Assembly: GCF_035987325.1 (NCBI RefSeq)
Contig: NZ_CP108488.1
Location: 1,302,001 to 1,366,000, forward strand
Source: Streptomyces sp. NBC_01244
Lineage (GTDB): Bacteria > Actinomycetota > Actinomycetes > Streptomycetales > Streptomycetaceae
DNA length: 64,000 nucleotides
Direction: 5' to 3'
Part shown: piece after piece, positions 60,908-64,000 of the stretch
Layout: each line of letters opens with the position of its first letter
How positions within the stretch are numbered: the stretch's first letter is position 1
Made by a program: the position numbers and the translations under genes
The notes under the pieces: generated by a model
Databases searched by the model: none
What the model was told of the DNA's origin: nothing
The model's input: only the letters and a program-made list of their open reading frames with translations

Positions 60908-61381
60908 GTGAACACACCCGGGCAGGGCTTCGAACCGGCCGACGGCGACGGCCCCGCACTCTCCGCAGCGGGACGGGCGGCGGAGCTGCGTACCGCCTAC
61001 GCAGGCCTGTTGCAGATCCGTCGGCTCGTCAACGGCCCGTCGGGCGCCGGAGTTCCCGCCCCGTGGGAACTGCGCCTGATGCCGCGCGCGGTGGCCCTCG
61101 TACTGGAGGCGGCGGGCCTCCCGCCCTCGGCCCGGGATCCGCAGGACCCGGACGGGCGGCCGCGCACCCGGACCGGCTACCGGGTGGGCCCCGCCGCGTC
61201 CGGGGACGGCCGCGTCGAGGTGACCTGGGTCGGCCCGGCGGGCGGCGGCGCGGCCGAGGAGGAGCAGGAACGCCTCACGGCCTGCGCGGCCGCCCTCGAA
61301 CGGTTGGGCTGGGTCTGTCTGCTGTACCGCGGCCCCCGGCGCCGCCGTTTCCTGGAGGTCGAACCGCCACCGACTCCCTGA
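60908..61381 (+). CDS. Hypothetical protein
   Basis: About 157 residues from GTG 60908, with GAGGGGA upstream. It has no membrane segment. The core pattern is LRTAYAGLLQIRRLVNG, then a helix and RVEVTWVGPAGG, and ends in RRFLEVEPPP, suggesting a small alpha/beta protein. I do not recognise the family. The pentamer repeat lies in its upstream region. Confidence 0.65.
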   Translation: MNTPGQGFEPADGDGPALSAAGRAAELRTAYAGLLQIRRLVNGPSGAGVPAPWELRLMPRAVALVLEAAGLPPSARDPQDPDGRPRTRTGYRVGPAASGDGRVEVTWVGPAGGGAAEEEQERLTACAAALERLGWVCLLYRGPRRRRFLEVEPPPTP

Positions 61382-61435
61382 GGGCGGCCCGAAATCCGGT
61401 ACCCGCCGGGCACGGCGCCGGGGCACACTCGCCCG

Positions 61436-61810
61436 ATGGGAATGCTCGACGTCCAGGCAGAACGTGTCCGCGCGGGCGCGACGGTGGAGTTCCGGCCCAC
61501 CGGCACGTCCATGGTCCCGCTCGTCCACAGCCGGCAACGCGTCCGTGTCGCCCCGGCCCACCCCCCGCTGCTGGAACCGGGCGACATCGTGCTGGCCCGG
61601 GTCTCCGGCACGGTGTACCTGCACCTCGTCACGGCCGTGGACACCCCGCGCCGCCGGGTCCAGATCTCCAACAACCGCGGCCGGGTCAACGGCTGGACCG
61701 GCCACGACCGGGTCTTCGGCATCTGCCTCGCGGTGGACGACGTCCCCCGCCCCGGCGCGGCGGCAAAGGTCCGCGCGGCCGGGTCGGCGGGCACGCGCGG
61801 GCCCGGTTAG
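61436..61810 (+). CDS. S24/S26 peptidase-like protein
   Basis: A 124-residue protein with the signal-peptidase/LexA-like fold. FRPTGTSMVPLVHSRQRV contains the expected nucleophile Ser25, and the following EPGDIVLARVSG strand fits. At the place where a catalytic Lys is expected (LHLVTAVD) no Lys is present, so it may lack protease activity. No membrane anchor is seen. It ends 4 bp into the convergent HEAT-repeat gene. Confidence 0.75.
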   Translation: MGMLDVQAERVRAGATVEFRPTGTSMVPLVHSRQRVRVAPAHPPLLEPGDIVLARVSGTVYLHLVTAVDTPRRRVQISNNRGRVNGWTGHDRVFGICLAVDDVPRPGAAAKVRAAGSAGTRGPG

Positions 61811-63756
61811 GCCGTCTCTTTCCCCGGGCCTGGTCCTCCCGGCCTCAGCCCGTCGATCCGCCGCAGGGTGTCCCGTAGCGCTTCGGCCAGCCGTTCGTCC
61901 TCGCGCATCTCCTGGTCCTGGTCGCCGAGGTACATGGGGATGCGGACGCGTTGCTCCGCCGCCGCCCGCAGGGTGGGCAGGGCCGGGGCGGCCGCGGGGC
62001 CCAGGACTGCGAGGATCCGGCAGACGTACGGGCCGAATCCGTCGCGCACCACATGGTCCAGGAAGGCGTCCAGCGACGGTCCAGTCGGCTCGTCCCCGGC
62101 GTGCAGCCACAGGGTGGCGAGGAGTCGCGGGTGCGCGCGGTCCGCGTCGGCGGTGTTCTCCCCGAGGCGGGCCAGGTGGTGGGGCTCCAGTCCGCCGTTG
62201 TCGGCCAGCCACTCCAGGATCCGGGCCGCCAGGGCGATGTCGCGCGGCCGGTCGCCCAGCCTGCCGAGCGTCTCTTCCGCCCGGCGGCGGTCCCCGGAGA
62301 TCCGGATCAGGGCCATGGCGGTGTGCCCGGCCCGGGTGCCCGGCCCGTTCTCGGGGATCGAGTCGAGCAGGGGCAGGGCGTGGGCCGCCGCCGGACCGAT
62401 GGCTCCGAGCGCGGCGATCAGGCTGCCCGCCAGGCGGCCCGCCTGCTGGTTCCGCGGGCCATCGTCCGCCCGGCCGCTCGCCGGCCCGGCCAGCAGCCCG
62501 GCCAGCAGCCCGGCCAGCATCCTGACCAGCACCGGCACCGCGGGGGCCGCGGCCGCTCCACACGCGCTCAGGACGGGCAGTGCCCGTCCCGCGTCGTAGG
62601 GCCCGGGCAGGTCCAGGGCCGCCGCGGCCGCCTCCACGAGCGTGGCGAGGTCCGTGCCGGGTACGTCGGCGAGCCCCCTGGCGGCCTCCCCGAGCTGCCA
62701 CCCGCACGCCCCCGCGCGGACGATCCGGCAGAGCTCCGGCAGGGCCCGTACGTCCCCGATCCTGGCGAGCGCCAAGGTGGCCGTCGCCGCCCGGGCGGGG
62801 CCCGGCTCCGCCAGCTCCTCCCGGCACAGCCGGGCTGCCTCCAGCGAGGCCCCGAGCACGTGTGCGGCGGCCGGCCCCGACCAGGGGTCCGCCAGCAGCG
62901 GCCGCAGGTGCGGTACGAGCGCCTCCGGGGCCGCCCGCCAGTGACGCATCGCCTGCTCCGCCAGGTCCACGGCCGCGACGCGGGCCGCCTGCGCCGGACG
63001 CACCGCGAGCCGGGCGACCTGCTCGTAGCAGGTGCTCTCGTCGGTGGAACGGCGCGCCTTCAGCCCCCACACGGTGCCGATCCGCCATGCCAGCCGGCTG
63101 CCGGGGCCGCCGAGCCGCGTCCCGGCGGCGTCGAGGTCCGCGAGGACGGCTGCGCCTTCGGGAGCCTGGGTGGCGCGCAGTCTGACCGCCGGATCGGCGT
63201 CGGTGCGCAGCCGCTCCGCGAGACCCTCCCCGCCCCGCACGAGCAGGGCCTCGGCGAGCGCGAGGCGGGCCACGGGGTCGGGTGCGCCCGGGCCGTCCAT
63301 GGGGGCGGTCAGGAGCTCCTCGGCCCGTGCCCGGTCCGCTTCGGCGAGCAGCCAGGCGGCGGCGCGCCGCACGGGCGGGTCGGGGTCGTCCAGCAGGGGC
63401 AGCGCGGTCCGGGCGCCGGCCGCACGGTGCTCGGCGCCGGATGCCAGATCGGTGAGCAGCCGGATCACCCACAGCCGTACGCCGCCCCGCGCGTCGGATG
63501 CCAGGGAGGCGAGCCGCCTCGCCTGGGGGCCGTCGGCGTCGCGGCGTACGGCGTCGAAGACCGCGGAGCGCGCCGCCCCGTAGCCGTGGCCGGTACGGTC
63601 CTGCGCGGCCTCTTCCAGCCAGGCGTCCACACAGTCGGCCGGGCCCTCGGGACCCGGCGGTCGGGGGCTCACGGCCCCGGGCGCAGAACGCCCTTTCGCA
63701 TCGTCATGCCGTGGATCCTCGCCGGGCCGCCGGGCTCGGCGCAAGCGGATTCTCAT
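61807..63756 (-). CDS. HEAT-repeat protein
   Basis: About 649 residues from ATG 63756. Nearly the entire chain is made of paired helices with the repeated pattern of PVRRAAAWLLAEADRARAEE and PAVRLRATQAPEGAAVLADL, so it is an Ala-rich HEAT/Armadillo-like solenoid. Such proteins are scaffolds. The start overlaps the stop of the WYL regulator gene (ATGA), so both are one operon, and the regulator comes first. An LLAGLLAGLLAGPASG repeat at about residue 480 is a short tandem repeat. Confidence 0.85.
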   Translation of the reverse strand: MRIRLRRARRPGEDPRHDDAKGRSAPGAVSPRPPGPEGPADCVDAWLEEAAQDRTGHGYGAARSAVFDAVRRDADGPQARRLASLASDARGGVRLWVIRLLTDLASGAEHRAAGARTALPLLDDPDPPVRRAAAWLLAEADRARAEELLTAPMDGPGAPDPVARLALAEALLVRGGEGLAERLRTDADPAVRLRATQAPEGAAVLADLDAAGTRLGGPGSRLAWRIGTVWGLKARRSTDESTCYEQVARLAVRPAQAARVAAVDLAEQAMRHWRAAPEALVPHLRPLLADPWSGPAAAHVLGASLEAARLCREELAEPGPARAATATLALARIGDVRALPELCRIVRAGACGWQLGEAARGLADVPGTDLATLVEAAAAALDLPGPYDAGRALPVLSACGAAAAPAVPVLVRMLAGLLAGLLAGPASGRADDGPRNQQAGRLAGSLIAALGAIGPAAAHALPLLDSIPENGPGTRAGHTAMALIRISGDRRRAEETLGRLGDRPRDIALAARILEWLADNGGLEPHHLARLGENTADADRAHPRLLATLWLHAGDEPTGPSLDAFLDHVVRDGFGPYVCRILAVLGPAAAPALPTLRAAAEQRVRIPMYLGDQDQEMREDERLAEALRDTLRRIDGLRPGGPGPGKETA

Positions 63757-63998
63757 CGGTAGCGACCGGCCAGTTCGGCCACCGCGTCCGCGAGGGCCCG
63801 GCGCAGCTCGGGCGGGCCGAGCACCTCGGCGTCCGCGCCGAGGCGGAGCAGGTCGCCGACGGCCACGGAGCCGGACTCGACGGCGAGTTCCGCTTCCGCC
63901 CAGCCCTCCGCGTCGGGCGGACCCGCGGTGGCGAGGGCGCGGACGCCCGCCGCCCCGAACCACATCGGCAGCAGGCGCCGGGCGTGCGGGGAGAGCCG
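63753..63998 (-). CDS. C-terminal end of a WYL-domain regulator cut by the right edge
   Basis: About 81 residues are visible and the gene continues past the window. They read RLSPHARRLLPMWFGAAGV, then WAEAELAVESGSVAVGDLLRLG and end in AVAELAGRYR, which matches the C-terminal part of YafY/PafBC-like WYL regulators. WYL proteins sense nucleic-acid ligands or other signals. The next gene is coupled by ATGA. Confidence 0.75.
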   Translation of the reverse strand, partial: RLSPHARRLLPMWFGAAGVRALATAGPPDAEGWAEAELAVESGSVAVGDLLRLGADAEVLGPPELRRALADAVAELAGRYR

Positions 63999-64000
63999 TA

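Overview
The window comes from a Streptomyces-type actinomycete chromosome. Base composition is very high in G+C with a strong third-position GC bias. GTG starts are frequent, neighbouring genes often overlap by ATGA or GTGA, and the gene families (ECF42 sigma factor with a DGPF partner, HGxxPAAT-like membrane protein, ROK and LacI regulators, FtsX-type exporters, tat/sec-exported hydrolases) are typical of that genus. No rRNA, tRNA, CRISPR array, prophage or complete insertion sequence is visible. The region reads as accessory or arm-proximal chromosome rather than a biosynthetic cluster.

Layout. 1-2.7 kb: tail of a cut gene, a GAF/PucR-type regulator and a GNAT acetyltransferase. 2.7-7.7 kb: a NarL-type two-component system divergent from an ABC ATPase/FtsX permease pair. 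7.7-15.9 kb: a second exporter locus (one ATPase divergent from permease-permease-ATPase). 15.9-21.8 kb: a ParB-like protein, an orphan condensation-domain enzyme, the ECF42/DGPF pair, a DoxX-like protein and a thioredoxin-fold protein. 21.9-23.4 kb: a P450-ferredoxin operon. 23.4-28.5 kb: a Na+/H+ antiporter, a BtrH-like protein, a DUF1304-TetR operon with a clear operator, a P-loop kinase and a cold-shock protein. 28.7-29.7 kb: a 2-oxoglutarate oxygenase that matches the ethylene-forming enzyme at every active-site position I can recall. 30-38.5 kb: a MarR regulator, a DEAD-box helicase, hypothetical proteins, NUDIX and VanW proteins and a lipoprotein. 39.5-44.7 kb: a two-gene RNA end-repair cassette. 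45-49.5 kb: three exported proteins. 49.6-54.9 kb: oxidoreductases plus ROK and LacI regulators and an Imm5-like protein. 55-64 kb: a P-loop pseudogene, a peptidoglycan-binding protein, an MFS exporter, a second copy of the lipoprotein family, MerR, a small kinase, an S24/S26-like protein, a HEAT-repeat protein and a cut WYL regulator.

The most notable system is the RNA repair cassette. One protein joins an RNA ligase to a 5'-kinase-like P-loop domain. The next gene, overlapping by one base, joins an MJ1316 RNA-end recognition domain, an EEP nuclease/phosphatase, a 2H phosphoesterase and a eukaryote-type poly(A) polymerase module. Together they carry most activities needed to recognise, trim, re-phosphorylate, seal or tail broken RNA. 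The second highlight is the probable ethylene-forming enzyme.

Decay and repeat expansion recur across the window. There is a glycosidase that seems to have lost three in-frame blocks including its nucleophile region, and a P-loop gene with its Walker lysine changed to Glu and its middle removed. There are two copies of a MITE-like inverted repeat. Many genes carry short tandem repeats in their tails or linkers, and one 17-bp repeat array copies the stop-codon region of a lipoprotein gene.
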